Assembly: GCA_036387475.1 (NCBI GenBank)
Contig: DASVTR010000003.1
Location: forward strand, 364,956 to 428,955
DNA length: 64,000 nt
From: DASVTR01 sp036387475
GTDB lineage: Bacteria > Acidobacteriota > Blastocatellia > Pyrinomonadales > Pyrinomonadaceae
Direction: 5' to 3'
Part shown: one piece after another, positions 41,428-50,232 of the stretch
How positions within the stretch are numbered: the stretch's first letter is position 1
Layout: each line of letters starts with the position of its first letter
Translations under genes and position numbers: made by a program
The notes under the pieces: model-generated
Databases searched by the model: none
What the model saw: only the letters and a program-made list of their open reading frames with translations
Told to the model about the DNA's origin: nothing

Positions 41428-42570
41428 ATGGAATTTGAGTTAACTGAAGATCAACAGCAGGTGAAGTGGAGCGTACGCGAGTTTGCCGAAGCAGAGATTG
41501 CGCCGCACGTGATGGAGTGGGACGAAGCGCAGCATTTTCCCGTCGAGTTGTTGCCGAAGCTCGCAGACCTGGGGTTGATGGGCGTTATTTTCCCTGAAGA
41601 GTACGGCGGCGCGGGCATGGGCTACATCGAATATGCGACGATCATCGAAGAACTCTCGCGCGTTGACGGTTCGGTCGGCATCTCTGTCGCTGCGCACAAT
41701 TCGCTCTGCTCGAATCACATCTACATGTTCGGGACGGAAGAGCAGAAGCAGAAGTATCTCGTCCCGCTGGCGCAAGGGCGACACCTTGGCGCTTGGGGAT
41801 TGACGGAAGCGAGCGCCGGTTCGGATGCGGGCGGCACGCGCACAAACGCCGTCAGACAAAACGGCGGCTGGGTCGTCAACGGCTCGAAGAATTTCATTAC
41901 GCACGCCATTCACGGCGACACGTGCGTCGCCGTCGCCTCGACCGACCGCGCGAAGGGCAACAAGGGCATCACGGCTTTTATCTTCGAAAAGGGAATGAAG
42001 GGTTTCGCGCCCGCGAAGAAGGAGAACAAGCTGGGCCTGCGTGCTTCGGAGACGGCGAGCGTCATCTTTGAAGATTGCTACGTGGCAGACGAGAACCGCC
42101 TCGGTGAAGAGGGGCAGGGGTTCATTCAATCGCTACAAATCCTGGACGGCGGGCGCATCTCGATTGCGGCGCTGGCTGTCGGAATAGCGCAGGGCGCGTA
42201 CGAGTCGGCAGTAAAATATGCGAAAGAGCGCGAGCAGTTCGGCAAGCCCATCGCGGAGTTTCAAGCGATTCAATTCAAGCTCGCAGACATGGCCGTGCAG
42301 ATAGAAGCCGCGCGACTCTTGATGTACCGCGCCGCGTATCTCAAAGATCAGGGCAAGAAAGTGACGAAGGAATCTTCGATGGCGAAGCTCTACGCCGGAG
42401 AGATGAGCGTGCGTGTCTGCGAGGAAGCGATTCAGATTCACGGCGGCTACGGCTACACGAAGGATTACCCCCCCGAAAAATACTGGCGCGATTCAAAGCT
42501 CTGCACCATCGGCGAAGGGACTTCGGAAATTCAACGCATGGTCATCGCGCGACAATTGTTAAAGCAATAA
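41428..42570 (+). CDS. Acyl-CoA dehydrogenase
   Basis: 380 residues, FAD enzyme of the short-chain/butyryl type that oxidises acyl-CoA to enoyl-CoA. LGAWGLTEASAGSDAGGTRT binds FAD, and the end GEGTSEIQRMVIARQLLK contains the catalytic Glu363. HGGYGYTKDYPPEKYWRDSK is also typical. Normal length with no fusion. It precedes hicBA, meaB and the epimerase, so a role in branched-chain or propionyl-CoA catabolism is suggested (inference). Confidence 0.95.
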   Translation: MEFELTEDQQQVKWSVREFAEAEIAPHVMEWDEAQHFPVELLPKLADLGLMGVIFPEEYGGAGMGYIEYATIIEELSRVDGSVGISVAAHNSLCSNHIYMFGTEEQKQKYLVPLAQGRHLGAWGLTEASAGSDAGGTRTNAVRQNGGWVVNGSKNFITHAIHGDTCVAVASTDRAKGNKGITAFIFEKGMKGFAPAKKENKLGLRASETASVIFEDCYVADENRLGEEGQGFIQSLQILDGGRISIAALAVGIAQGAYESAVKYAKEREQFGKPIAEFQAIQFKLADMAVQIEAARLLMYRAAYLKDQGKKVTKESSMAKLYAGEMSVRVCEEAIQIHGGYGYTKDYPPEKYWRDSKLCTIGEGTSEIQRMVIARQLLKQ

Positions 42571-42602
42571 TCGTGAATCCGGTTGAATAATGTGAGGATG
42601 AG

Positions 42603-42836
42603 ATGACTGAACTTAATTTGACGGCAATTTATGAAGAAGCCGAAGAGGGTGGTTATATAGGCTACGTTGCAGAGCTTCCGGGCGCAAACACACAGGGCGA
42701 AACCATCGAGGAAGTGCGGGAGAATTTGTTAGAAGCAGCGCAGATGATTCTGGAAGCTAATAGGGAAGAAGCCGAACGGCGCGTGGCGAAAGGCGCGAAA
42801 GTTACACGGGAGCGTTTAACGTTACGCGCTGCTTAG
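42603..42836 (+). CDS. hicB: HicB-family antitoxin
   Basis: 77 residues with the partial RNase-H-like HicB fold: LTAIYEEAEEGGYIGYVAEL, PGANTQGETIEEVRENLLEA. No C-terminal DNA-binding domain is present, unlike many HicB proteins, so autorepression may be weak or absent (inference). It stops two bases before the HicA ATG. Confidence 0.88.
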   Translation: MTELNLTAIYEEAEEGGYIGYVAELPGANTQGETIEEVRENLLEAAQMILEANREEAERRVAKGAKVTRERLTLRAA

Positions 42837-42838
42837 CC

Positions 42839-43042
42839 ATGAAGCGCAGAGACCTCATTCGGCACTTGGAGTCGAATGATTGTGTTTTCTTCCGCGAAGG
42901 CGCGAATCATACGATTTATAAGAATATGGCTACAGGTGCTATGTCTGCCGTTCCACGCCATCGTGAAATCAAAAAAGCCTGGTGCGGAAAATTTGCGATG
43001 ATCTTGGCATCCAGCGGCCTTGAATTACTGTTGAATGGATAG
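42839..43042 (+). CDS. hicA: HicA-family mRNA interferase toxin
   Basis: 67 residues: MKRRDLIRHLESNDCVFFRE, then GANHTIYKN with the catalytic histidine, then PRHREIKKAWCGKFAMILAS. Shorter than the copy at 38-259 but with the full fold. Its last 8 bases overlap the ATG of meaB, which is unusual because it ties a toxin gene's translation to a housekeeping gene. Confidence 0.88.
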   Translation: MKRRDLIRHLESNDCVFFREGANHTIYKNMATGAMSAVPRHREIKKAWCGKFAMILASSGLELLLNG

Positions 43043-44006
43043 CGATACTTTTATCAATCGAATCATCGCGGGCGATGCGCGTGCGGTGGCTCGCGCCATC
43101 TCGAAGGTCGAAGACGGGGCGGAGGATGCCGCAGAGTTGATGAAGGAGGTTTTTCCGCGCACGGGCCGCAGCCTGATTATTGGAATTACTGGTTCGCCCG
43201 GCGCTGGAAAATCGTCGCTCGTTGATAAGCTGGCGCTGCTTTATCGTGAGCGAAAAGAGAGGGTGGGAATTGTTTGCGTTGATCCGTCGAGTCCGTTTTC
43301 GGGTGGGGCAATCCTCGGCGACCGCATCAGGATGCAGACGCTGGGCCTGGACAAGGGCGTCTTTATTCGTTCGATGGCTACGCGCGGAAACCTGGGTGGG
43401 CTGGCGCGTGCGACCGTTGACGCGGTGGCGATTCTGGATGCCGCCGGTTACAGTAAGATTATCGTCGAGACGGTTGGTGTGGGCCAGGATGAGGTAGAGA
43501 TAGTCAAGACGGCTGATGTTTCCGTTGTCGTGCTCGTGCCCGGCATGGGCGACGATATTCAGGCCATCAAGGCCGGAATCATGGAGATTGGCGATGTCTT
43601 CGTCATCAACAAGGCTGACCGCGAGGGCGTGCTGCGGACGGAGAAAGAGTTGGAAGCGCTGCTGTCTTTAGCCATGCGACCCGACAGTTGGCAGCCGCCG
43701 ATTATTAAGACTGTGGCGACGGAGAATAAAGGCATTAAAGACCTCGCCGCAGCAATTGAAAGCTACCGCGAGTTTCAGCAGCGTGCAGAGGCGAGCACTT
43801 CAAGGCGACAGGCGATTGCGCGCTGGCGTATCGTTGAACTGCTGCGCGAGCGCCTTTTGGCGCAAACCCTCGGCGCGGATTCGGCATCAGAACGACTCGA
43901 TTATCTCGCCGCAGAAGTCGCCGCCAAGCGCCGCGACCCTTACTCGGCAGTTGAAGAAATTATGAACGCAGGAGTCAGCGGTCAGGAGTCAGAATCCAGA
44001 ATATAA
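43035..44006 (+). CDS. meaB: Methylmalonyl-CoA mutase-associated GTPase MeaB
   Basis: 323 residues, G3E-family GTPase that loads and protects the adenosylcobalamin-dependent mutase. Walker A GSPGAGKS (53-60), VCVDPSSPFSGGAILGDRIR, VETVGVGQDEVEIV, and NKADREG. The C-terminal helices are intact up to ~310. The last residues (NAGVSGQESESRI) are encoded by the repeat arm at 43968. ATG 43035 overlaps hicA by eight bases. Confidence 0.95.
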   Translation: MDSDTFINRIIAGDARAVARAISKVEDGAEDAAELMKEVFPRTGRSLIIGITGSPGAGKSSLVDKLALLYRERKERVGIVCVDPSSPFSGGAILGDRIRMQTLGLDKGVFIRSMATRGNLGGLARATVDAVAILDAAGYSKIIVETVGVGQDEVEIVKTADVSVVVLVPGMGDDIQAIKAGIMEIGDVFVINKADREGVLRTEKELEALLSLAMRPDSWQPPIIKTVATENKGIKDLAAAIESYREFQQRAEASTSRRQAIARWRIVELLRERLLAQTLGADSASERLDYLAAEVAAKRRDPYSAVEEIMNAGVSGQESESRI

Positions 44007-44072
44007 GGCGGCGACCCGCTTTTATTCTGTTTTTCTTTTCTTCTGAATTCTGACTCTTGGCTTCTGGCTTCT
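43968..44072. repeat. Tandem-arm inverted repeat, CAGAATTCAGAAG type
   Basis: Left arm GCAGGAGTCAGCGGTCAGGA + GTCAGAATCCAGAAT, inside the last codons of meaB; right arm TTCTGAATTCTGACTCTTGG + CTTCTGGCTTCTT. The centre ATAAGGCGGCGACCCGCTTT + TATTC is the clearest copy of the shared core. Ends one base before the next ATG. Confidence 0.88.
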
Positions 44073-44073
44073 T

Positions 44074-44505
44074 ATGAAAATAGAGCACATCGGAATTGCG
44101 ACGCGAGGGTTGGATGAGGCGCTTCTTTTCTGGCGCGATGCGTTGGGCCTGGAAGTCTCTGAGACCGAAGAGGTGGTGGAGCAGAAAGTGCGCGTGGCGA
44201 TGCTTCCCGTCGGCGAGTCGCGCGTTGAATTGCTTGAGCCGACGAGCGATGATTCGCCGGTCGCCAAATTTATCGAAAAGCGCGGCGCGGGCATTCACCA
44301 CATCGCCGTCCGCGTCAAAGATATTCGCGAGAGCCTGGCGCGATTGAAAGAGCAGGGAATACGTTTGATTGATGAAACGCCGCGCATCGGCGCTGGCGGT
44401 TGTCTGGTAGCCTTCGTTCACCCATCTTCGGCGAACGGCGTGCTGCTTGAATTAGTAGAGCACACTCAGTCACATACCGAACAGATTACTGCCGGGCCGA
44501 GATGA
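44074..44505 (+). CDS. mce: Methylmalonyl-CoA epimerase
   Basis: 143 residues, two VOC (glyoxalase-fold) modules. MKIEHIGIATRGLDEALLFW supplies the first metal His (H5), and GAGIHHIAVRVKDIRESLAR and LLELVEH the others. It converts (2S)- to (2R)-methylmalonyl-CoA, the substrate of the mutase that MeaB serves. No Shine-Dalgarno: the start directly follows the repeat arm. Confidence 0.93.
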   Translation: MKIEHIGIATRGLDEALLFWRDALGLEVSETEEVVEQKVRVAMLPVGESRVELLEPTSDDSPVAKFIEKRGAGIHHIAVRVKDIRESLARLKEQGIRLIDETPRIGAGGCLVAFVHPSSANGVLLELVEHTQSHTEQITAGPR

Positions 44506-44527
44506 GTGAATTTGTAAGGAGTTATTA

Positions 44528-44632
44528 ATGAATACATACCAAAAATGCGGAACTGTTTTAATCAAAGGCCAGAGCACCTGTCCGAACCGTGATGCAGACC
44601 ATGCAGAGTTACGAGGGAGGGGGAATAACTAA
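44528..44632 (+). CDS. 34-residue peptide, apparent zinc-ribbon remnant
   Basis: A short gene, ATG 44528 with AAGGAG 6 bases ahead. It begins MNTYQKCGTVLIKGQSTCPN and then reads RDADHAELRGRGNN. It resembles a small zinc ribbon (CxxCG...CPNCG) in which the first Cys is Tyr and the last is Arg, so metal binding is probably lost. Its TAA overlaps the following ATG (TAATG), giving coupled translation. Confidence 0.55.
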   Translation: MNTYQKCGTVLIKGQSTCPNRDADHAELRGRGNN

Positions 44633-46374
44633 TGAAAAGTTGTCCCACATGTAATCGAACTTACGCAGATGACGCAACGACATTTTGCTTGGTTGATGGC
44701 GCTGTCCTCTCACCACCTTTTGACCCCCAGCAAACGCTTGTGATGAATGAGACGCCTACCGGTGAAGCGCCGACAGAAATCTTGCCAGATGCCGAATCTC
44801 TCTCTTCGAGCCAGCCACCCGCAGAGCCAGTTGACACTGCTCAAGCTGAAGAATCATCAACCGCGCCTGCCAGCGAAGCAGAGCAGGTAGATGCCGCCGC
44901 CGCACCGTCAAGCACCTGGGCTTCCGGTACGTCTGCGGCAACGGCGAGCACAACGTCGAACTCTAAAAGCACGATAGCTCCCGTCAAGCGGTCGCCGAAG
45001 GAAGCGGCGCGAGGCGCTATGTCTGCGACGACGAAGGGCTTGATCGCTGCGGGTGTGGCAATAGCTATCGCCGCCGGTCTCATCGTCTGGCAGGTGAAGG
45101 CTAGCCGTTCAAGAAGCGTCAACCTGAGCGCGCAGGATATGGAACTGCTCGCCAAAGATCAAGACCCGCGCACGCAGATGCAACTAGCTTCGAGCGAGGA
45201 AGCGCGCAAAGAGTTTGCCAAGAACCTGCGCGAGGTGCTGGCTCTCGGTGAAGAGTCCAGGGCGGCGGGCGTCGCGGATAGGCCGGAGATCAAGCGCCAA
45301 ATGGCCCTGATGCGGTCTTTGATTATCGCCAACGCGTATCTCAAGAAGAAACAGCAGGAATCGCCCGGCGTCTCGCCGCTCACCAGTATTCCGCAGGCGG
45401 AAGTTGATGCGTTTCTCAAAGAACCCGGAATAGACGACAAGTTCAAGCAGTTTTTGGAAGACGCTCAGGGCCTGGGTTTGATTCCGCCGGGGCAGCAGAT
45501 ACCGGAAGCGCAGATGGCGCAGATCAAGACGCAATGGGCGCAGGTCTTCATCGCCGAACGTAAGGCAGTGCAGGCAGGGCTTGATAAGGATAGAAGCGTC
45601 GAATTGCAGATTATGCTTCAGGAATCGCGCGTGCTTGCCAACGAGTATGGCAAGAAAAACCTCGAATCGAAGATTAAAGCGACGGATGAAGAGGTCAAAG
45701 CCTACATCGCCAAGCATCCCGAATTCGATAGCAAGCAGGCGCGAGCCAAGGCCGAAGACATTCTGAAGCGTGCGCGCGGGGGCGAGGATTTTGCAGCGCT
45801 GGCGAAAGAATTCTCGACCGACCCCGGCAGCAAAAACGAGGGCGGAGAGCTTGGCTGGTTCGGTCGCGGGCAGATGGTCAAGCCCTTTGAGGATGCCGCC
45901 TTTGCGCTGCAAGCCGGACAAATCAGCGATGTCGTCGAATCTGATTTCGGTTTCCATATTATTCAGGTCGAAGAGCGCGCGACTAAAAATTCTGCGGAGG
46001 GCAAGCCCGAAGAACAGGTTCGTGCCCGCCACATACTGATTCCGAAAGGCTCTTCAGACCCAGCCAATCCGTTTGGGCCGCCGCAGTCGCCTGAGGATCA
46101 GGCGCGCGCCGCCCTTGAGAAGGAGAAGCGTGATAAGGTCATCAGCGAAATCGTGCAACGTACGGGTGTGACGGTGGCTGACAACTTCAACGTGCCCAAA
46201 CCGGAAATGCCCAGACAGGTTCCGGGGATGCCGCCGGGCGGAGCGCCGCCGGGAATGGATGAAAATGTCTCTCCAGAATCGCCCGCGCCCGCTCCGCCTG
46301 CGCCGAAAGGCCAGACGAATACGCCGCCAACTAAAACCGGCCCGGGCGCAGGCAATCCGTCTCCCAAGCGTTAA
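44632..46374 (+). CDS. Membrane-anchored parvulin-type peptidyl-prolyl isomerase
   Basis: 580 residues. N-terminal zinc ribbon (CPTCNRTYADDATTFCLVDG), a Ser/Ala/Glu-rich linker, one membrane helix (~138-158, LIAAGVAIAIAAGLIVW), an export-side SurA-like helical region (~170-350), and a rotamase domain (~360-455; AKEFSTDPGSKNEGGELGWF, FALQAGQISDVVESDFGFHI). A partial second rotamase-like stretch (VRARHILIPKG) and a Pro/Gly-rich tail follow. It resembles PrsA/SurA chaperones for exported proteins, with a cytoplasmic zinc ribbon as an unusual front end. Confidence 0.85.
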   Translation: MKSCPTCNRTYADDATTFCLVDGAVLSPPFDPQQTLVMNETPTGEAPTEILPDAESLSSSQPPAEPVDTAQAEESSTAPASEAEQVDAAAAPSSTWASGTSAATASTTSNSKSTIAPVKRSPKEAARGAMSATTKGLIAAGVAIAIAAGLIVWQVKASRSRSVNLSAQDMELLAKDQDPRTQMQLASSEEARKEFAKNLREVLALGEESRAAGVADRPEIKRQMALMRSLIIANAYLKKKQQESPGVSPLTSIPQAEVDAFLKEPGIDDKFKQFLEDAQGLGLIPPGQQIPEAQMAQIKTQWAQVFIAERKAVQAGLDKDRSVELQIMLQESRVLANEYGKKNLESKIKATDEEVKAYIAKHPEFDSKQARAKAEDILKRARGGEDFAALAKEFSTDPGSKNEGGELGWFGRGQMVKPFEDAAFALQAGQISDVVESDFGFHIIQVEERATKNSAEGKPEEQVRARHILIPKGSSDPANPFGPPQSPEDQARAALEKEKRDKVISEIVQRTGVTVADNFNVPKPEMPRQVPGMPPGGAPPGMDENVSPESPAPAPPAPKGQTNTPPTKTGPGAGNPSPKR

Positions 46375-46396
46375 AGCAATCGGGCAGGGAGATTGA

Positions 46397-47242
46397 ATGC
46401 AATTCGGAGATTACCGCGTAGAGATTGTGCCCGATACAATCTTTCATCTAGACGGCGGGGCGATGTTCGGCGTCGTCCCGCGCGCACTCTGGTCGCGCGT
46501 CTGCCCGCCCGACGAACACAATCGCATTCGTCTGAACATGAATTGCCTGTTCATTGAAACAGCGTCTGAGCGTATTCTGATTGAAACCGGCATCGGCGAA
46601 AAGTGGTCGCCAAAGCAGGCAGCCGTTTACGGCATTGAACGCGAGCGGCCCTTCGCCGCATCGCTGAAGGCTTTAACAGGTGTCGGGCCGGAAGAGATAA
46701 CTATTGTTGTCAATACGCACCTGCACTTTGACCACGCGGGCGGCAATACGAAGTTTGACGATGAAGGACATGCTGTTCCGGCTTTTCCGAACGCTCGCTA
46801 CTTCGTCTCGCGCAGCGAACATGAGCACGCGGAAGCGCCGCACGAGCGCGACCAGGCCAGTTACCTGCCGTCAAACTGGCAGCCTCTTGAAGAAGCGGGG
46901 CAGCTTGAGTTGAAAGAAGCGGATTATGAAGTAGTGCCCGGTCTGCATATGGAAACAATCACAGGGCACTCGCGCTCGATGCAATGCGTGCGCTTGCAAA
47001 GCGGCGGGCGCACACTCTTCGGCTTTGCCGATTTAGTGCCGACGCGTGCGCACGTGCCGCTCCCCTGGATTATGGGTTACGATCTTTACCCGGTCGAAAC
47101 GCTCGAAGCGAAAAAGCGCCTGCTGCCGCAGGCCGCGCGTGAGGACTGGCTCTGCCTCTTTTATCACGATGCGGAAGCGCCGCTCTGTCGCATTGTCGAA
47201 GAAGACGGCAAACTGCACGCCGTCGGAATCCAAAACCAGTGA
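46397..47242 (+). CDS. MBL-fold metallo-hydrolase
   Basis: 281 residues, metallo-beta-lactamase fold. Zinc motif HLHFDH (H108, H110, D112, H113) and later TGHSRSMQCVRL and GFADLVPTRAHVPLPWIMG supply the other ligands. The closest types are the quorum-quenching lactonase-like and related hydrolases; the substrate is unknown. GGGAG lies in front of ATG 46397. The next gene starts nine bases after its stop. Confidence 0.85.
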   Translation: MQFGDYRVEIVPDTIFHLDGGAMFGVVPRALWSRVCPPDEHNRIRLNMNCLFIETASERILIETGIGEKWSPKQAAVYGIERERPFAASLKALTGVGPEEITIVVNTHLHFDHAGGNTKFDDEGHAVPAFPNARYFVSRSEHEHAEAPHERDQASYLPSNWQPLEEAGQLELKEADYEVVPGLHMETITGHSRSMQCVRLQSGGRTLFGFADLVPTRAHVPLPWIMGYDLYPVETLEAKKRLLPQAAREDWLCLFYHDAEAPLCRIVEEDGKLHAVGIQNQ

Positions 47243-47250
47243 GGGATAAT

Positions 47251-47784
47251 ATGAGAATCAAACAAGCGCTGCTCGCCCTCTCAACAATAGCGATAATCGT
47301 GTTGACGGCTCAAGTGGGTCTTGCCCAGGAACCTCGCAAGCCTTCGACGCCGGAGGAGCGAGCGCAGGCCGTTCAATTAACTCGCTTCCTTGAAACAGAC
47401 CCCTTGAATAAGGATGCCAAGATGGCGCGAAAATGGTTGCTGACTTGGCTGACGGAAGTGCCGGACATCACCATTACGCTCTGCGGGGATTATCTCAAAC
47501 CCCTCCTTGAAAAAGATAAAGACTACTCTAAGGACATCTTCTTTCAGATGAGCTTCTCAAGCGCCGCCTTCATGATCGAACATCCAGACCAGGCCGCAGA
47601 TGATGTCGCTGTGAATAAGGCCGGACTTGAAGGAGCATTGCGAACCTACGAAGCAATCGTCAAAGCCAAGCCGAAAGTAAAATGGCCTTTCCTTGACGAG
47701 CTTATTCAGAGGCGGGAGAAGGGCACGCTCGAAGAGTACGTCCGCGAAATCAGCACGACGAAGTGTAAAGAAACGAAAAAATAG
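47251..47784 (+). CDS. Secreted protein of unknown function
   Basis: 177 residues from ATG 47251 (GAGGG 5 bases ahead). Signal peptide (ALLALSTIAIIVLTAQVGLA), then a helical region (EERAQAVQLTRFLETDPLNK, ARKWLLTWLTEVPDITITLC) and a C-terminal Cys. No motif known to me. Three bases separate it from MTAP, so they are co-transcribed. Confidence 0.65.
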   Translation: MRIKQALLALSTIAIIVLTAQVGLAQEPRKPSTPEERAQAVQLTRFLETDPLNKDAKMARKWLLTWLTEVPDITITLCGDYLKPLLEKDKDYSKDIFFQMSFSSAAFMIEHPDQAADDVAVNKAGLEGALRTYEAIVKAKPKVKWPFLDELIQRREKGTLEEYVREISTTKCKETKK

Positions 47785-47787
47785 ATT

Positions 47788-48660
47788 ATGACAGTAGCGC
47801 GAATCGGCATCATCGGCGGCAGCGGCCTGTATCAGATGCCGGAGTTGGAAAATATCGAAGAGGTTAGGGTTGACACGCCGTTTGGCAGCCCGTCGGACGC
47901 TTACATTGTGGGGACGCTCGAAGGCGTACGCGTCGCTTTTCTGCCGCGTCACGGGCGCGGGCATCGCTATACGCCTTCGGAATTGCCGTTTCGGGCCAAC
48001 ATCTATGGAATGAAGATGCTCGGCGTCGAGCGTATCCTATCGGCTTCGGCTGTCGGCTCATTGCAGGAAAAATATGCGCCGCTCGACATGGTGATTCCCG
48101 ACCAATTCTTCGACCGCACACGCGCACGCGCGCACGAGTCAACCTTCTTCGGCGACGGGATAGTCGCGCACGTGACGTTTGCTCATCCGGTCTGTGGGGA
48201 GTTGGGCGACGTATTGGAAGCGGCCTGCGCTGCGGCAGATGTTAAAGTGCATCGCGGCGGCACGTATCTTTGCATGGAAGGGCCAGCCTTTTCGACGAAA
48301 GCTGAATCCAATGTTTACCGCGCGTGGGGCATGGACATCATCGGCATGACGAATTTGCAGGAAGCGAAGCTGGCGCGCGAGGCGGAAATCTGTTATTCAA
48401 CGCTGGCGCTCGTCACAGACTACGATTGCTGGCACGAAGCGCACGACGCCGTTTCGGTCGAAACTGTCGTCGAGTATTTGAACAAGAACGTGCGCAACGC
48501 GCAGATCATCATGCGAGAGGCCGTTAGGCAATTAAGCGAACGCCCGCGCGGCTGCGAGTGCGGCTCTGCGATGAAGAATGCCATCTTTACGCCGCCCGAT
48601 TTATGGCCCGCAGCGACGAAGAAAAAACTTGAAGCGATTCTTAAAAACAGTGATGAGTAA
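47788..48660 (+). CDS. mtnP: S-methyl-5'-thioadenosine phosphorylase
   Basis: 290 residues, trimeric-type nucleoside phosphorylase. RIGIIGGSGLYQMPELENIE, LPRHGRGHRYTPSELPFRAN and CMEGPAFSTKAESNVYRAWG are characteristic of MTAP, which cleaves methylthioadenosine with phosphate to adenine and methylthioribose-1-phosphate. The nucleoside-binding NxxxEAKLAREAE region is present. The C-terminal end (ILKNSDE) is partly from the repeat at 48650. A PfkB kinase lies 600 bases on. Confidence 0.93.
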   Translation: MTVARIGIIGGSGLYQMPELENIEEVRVDTPFGSPSDAYIVGTLEGVRVAFLPRHGRGHRYTPSELPFRANIYGMKMLGVERILSASAVGSLQEKYAPLDMVIPDQFFDRTRARAHESTFFGDGIVAHVTFAHPVCGELGDVLEAACAAADVKVHRGGTYLCMEGPAFSTKAESNVYRAWGMDIIGMTNLQEAKLAREAEICYSTLALVTDYDCWHEAHDAVSVETVVEYLNKNVRNAQIIMREAVRQLSERPRGCECGSAMKNAIFTPPDLWPAATKKKLEAILKNSDE

Positions 48661-48720
48661 TGAGTGATGAGTGAAAAGACGAAAGTTTTCCTTTTACTCA
48701 TTACTCATCACTCATTACTT
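48650..48720. repeat. Tandem-arm inverted repeat, GAGTAATGAGTGATGAG type
   Basis: Left arm GTGATGAGTAATGAGTGATG + AGTGAAAAG, right arm CTTTTACTCATTACTCATCA + CTCATTAC; centre ACGAAAGTTTTC. The left arm overlaps the end of mtnP. A second copy at 55900. Confidence 0.88.
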
Positions 48721-48737
48721 GTTCTGGAGGTTTGATT

Positions 48738-49172
48738 ATGAAGAATATTTTGATGATGGGTTTGCTGGCGCTGGCGGTAATCTGCGTTGCGCCTTCTGTC
48801 AAAGCACAGGGGACGGCGAAGACTGGGCCGGACGCTTCGACCGTGCGCGATCCTGAAATTGAAAAGGACTCGCTGCATAATCTGGAGGTCGCGCGCCAGT
48901 ACTTTAAGTTGAAGAAGGCTTACGTCGCGGCGTTGGCCCGCTGCGAGGAGATCATCGCGGGCAACCCGACTTTCGCGCGGCTGGACGAAGTGCTCTACAT
49001 CGCCGGGGCGAGCAGCCTGCGTCTCGCTCAAAAATTGGGCAAGCAATCTTCCAAGCTGTCGCCCGAAAAGCTGCGCGACGACGCGCGCGAATATCTCTCC
49101 AGACTCACTAAGGAATTCCCCGAAAGCGAATTCCGCGAGCCAGCGGAAAAAGAACTGAAAACAATAAGATAA
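48738..49172 (+). CDS. Secreted BamD-like helical-repeat protein
   Basis: 144 residues from ATG 48738 (CTGGAGG a few bases ahead). Signal peptide (LLALAVICVAPSVKA), then helical hairpins of the TPR/BamD type: LEVARQYFKLKKAYVAALAR, YLSRLTKEFPESEFREPAEK. About half the length of BamD, so it may be a lone-domain relative. It could bind outer-membrane assembly partners, but no evidence here fixes that. Confidence 0.65.
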   Translation: MKNILMMGLLALAVICVAPSVKAQGTAKTGPDASTVRDPEIEKDSLHNLEVARQYFKLKKAYVAALARCEEIIAGNPTFARLDEVLYIAGASSLRLAQKLGKQSSKLSPEKLRDDAREYLSRLTKEFPESEFREPAEKELKTIR

Positions 49173-49173
49173 A

Positions 49174-49278
49174 GCAGAAGTCATTAGTCAGAATCCAGAA
49201 GCCAGAAGAAAAGAAAATCGGAATAAAAGCGGTTGCAGCCTTATATTCTGAATTCTGACTCCTGGCTTCTGACTTCAA
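49174..49278. repeat. Tandem-arm inverted repeat, CAGAATTCAGAAG type
   Basis: Left arm GCAGAAGTCATTAGTCAGAA + TCCAGAAGCCAGAAG, right arm ATTCTGAATTCTGACTCCTG + GCTTCTGACTTC; centre GAATAAAAGCGGTTGCAGCC. The next gene's AAGGAGA starts right after it. Confidence 0.87.
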
Positions 49279-49290
49279 AAGGAGAAAAGA

Positions 49291-50232
49291 ATGTCCCTGT
49301 TAGTTGTCGGATCGGTGGCCTTTGATGCGGTGGAGACGCCGTTTGGTAAGCGCGATAAAATGCTGGGCGGCTCGGCGACCCACTTTGCAATCGCTGCCAG
49401 CTTTTACACGGATGTGCGCGTCGTCGGAGTCGTCGGCGGCGATTTCACTAATGAAGAAGAGCAAGTGTTCACGCGGCGCGGTGTTGACACGACCGACATC
49501 GAACGTATCCCCGAAGGCAAGACTTTTTTTTGGAGCGGGCGTTATGATTTCGACCTCAACACGGCGCACACGCTTGACACGCAACTCAATGTCTTCGCAG
49601 ATTTCAAGCCAAAGCTTTCTCCGGCGTCGAAAAATTCGCGTCTGGTCTTTCTCGGAAACATCCAGCCAGACCTTCAGCGCGAAGTGCGCGAGCAGGTGAG
49701 GGGCGCTGAACTCGTTGCGCTCGACACGATGAATTATTGGATTAACACCGTGCGCGATTCGCTGATAGAGGCCATCAAGATTGTCAACGTCGTCATCATC
49801 AACGACGCCGAGGCGAGGCAATTAACCGACGAGGCAAACATCATCAAAGCGGCGCGCAAGATACTGTCCTGGGGGCCGAAGGCGCTCATCGTCAAGCGCG
49901 GCGAATATGGCGCGGCCATGTTTACGCCCAACACGTATTTTGCGATTCCCGCTTACCCACTCGAATCCGTCTTCGACCCGACCGGCGCGGGCGACACTTT
50001 CGCGGGCGGCTTTATGGGCTACCTTGCGAGCCAGGAAGTGATTGACGAAGCGGCGATGCGGCGCGCGATGATCTTCGGCTCTGTGATGGCTTCCTTCAAC
50101 GTCGAAGAGTTTGGCACCGAACGCGTCCAGCGATTAACGCAAGCCGAAATCAACGAACGCTTCCGCGCCTTCAAGCAGATGACCCACTTTGAAGAGATTC
50201 CGTTCGAGCGCGCCGTCCGCGCTGCGACCTGA
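49291..50232 (+). CDS. PfkB-family carbohydrate/nucleoside kinase
   Basis: 313 residues, ribokinase fold. LVVGSVAFDAVETPFG at the start and DPTGAGDTFAGGF near 229-241, with catalytic D235. Sugar/nucleoside specificity unclear. AAGGAG lies just ahead of ATG. Proximity to MTAP suggests a salvage role, for instance on a ribosyl product, but that is inference. Confidence 0.9.
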   Translation: MSLLVVGSVAFDAVETPFGKRDKMLGGSATHFAIAASFYTDVRVVGVVGGDFTNEEEQVFTRRGVDTTDIERIPEGKTFFWSGRYDFDLNTAHTLDTQLNVFADFKPKLSPASKNSRLVFLGNIQPDLQREVREQVRGAELVALDTMNYWINTVRDSLIEAIKIVNVVIINDAEARQLTDEANIIKAARKILSWGPKALIVKRGEYGAAMFTPNTYFAIPAYPLESVFDPTGAGDTFAGGFMGYLASQEVIDEAAMRRAMIFGSVMASFNVEEFGTERVQRLTQAEINERFRAFKQMTHFEEIPFERAVRAAT

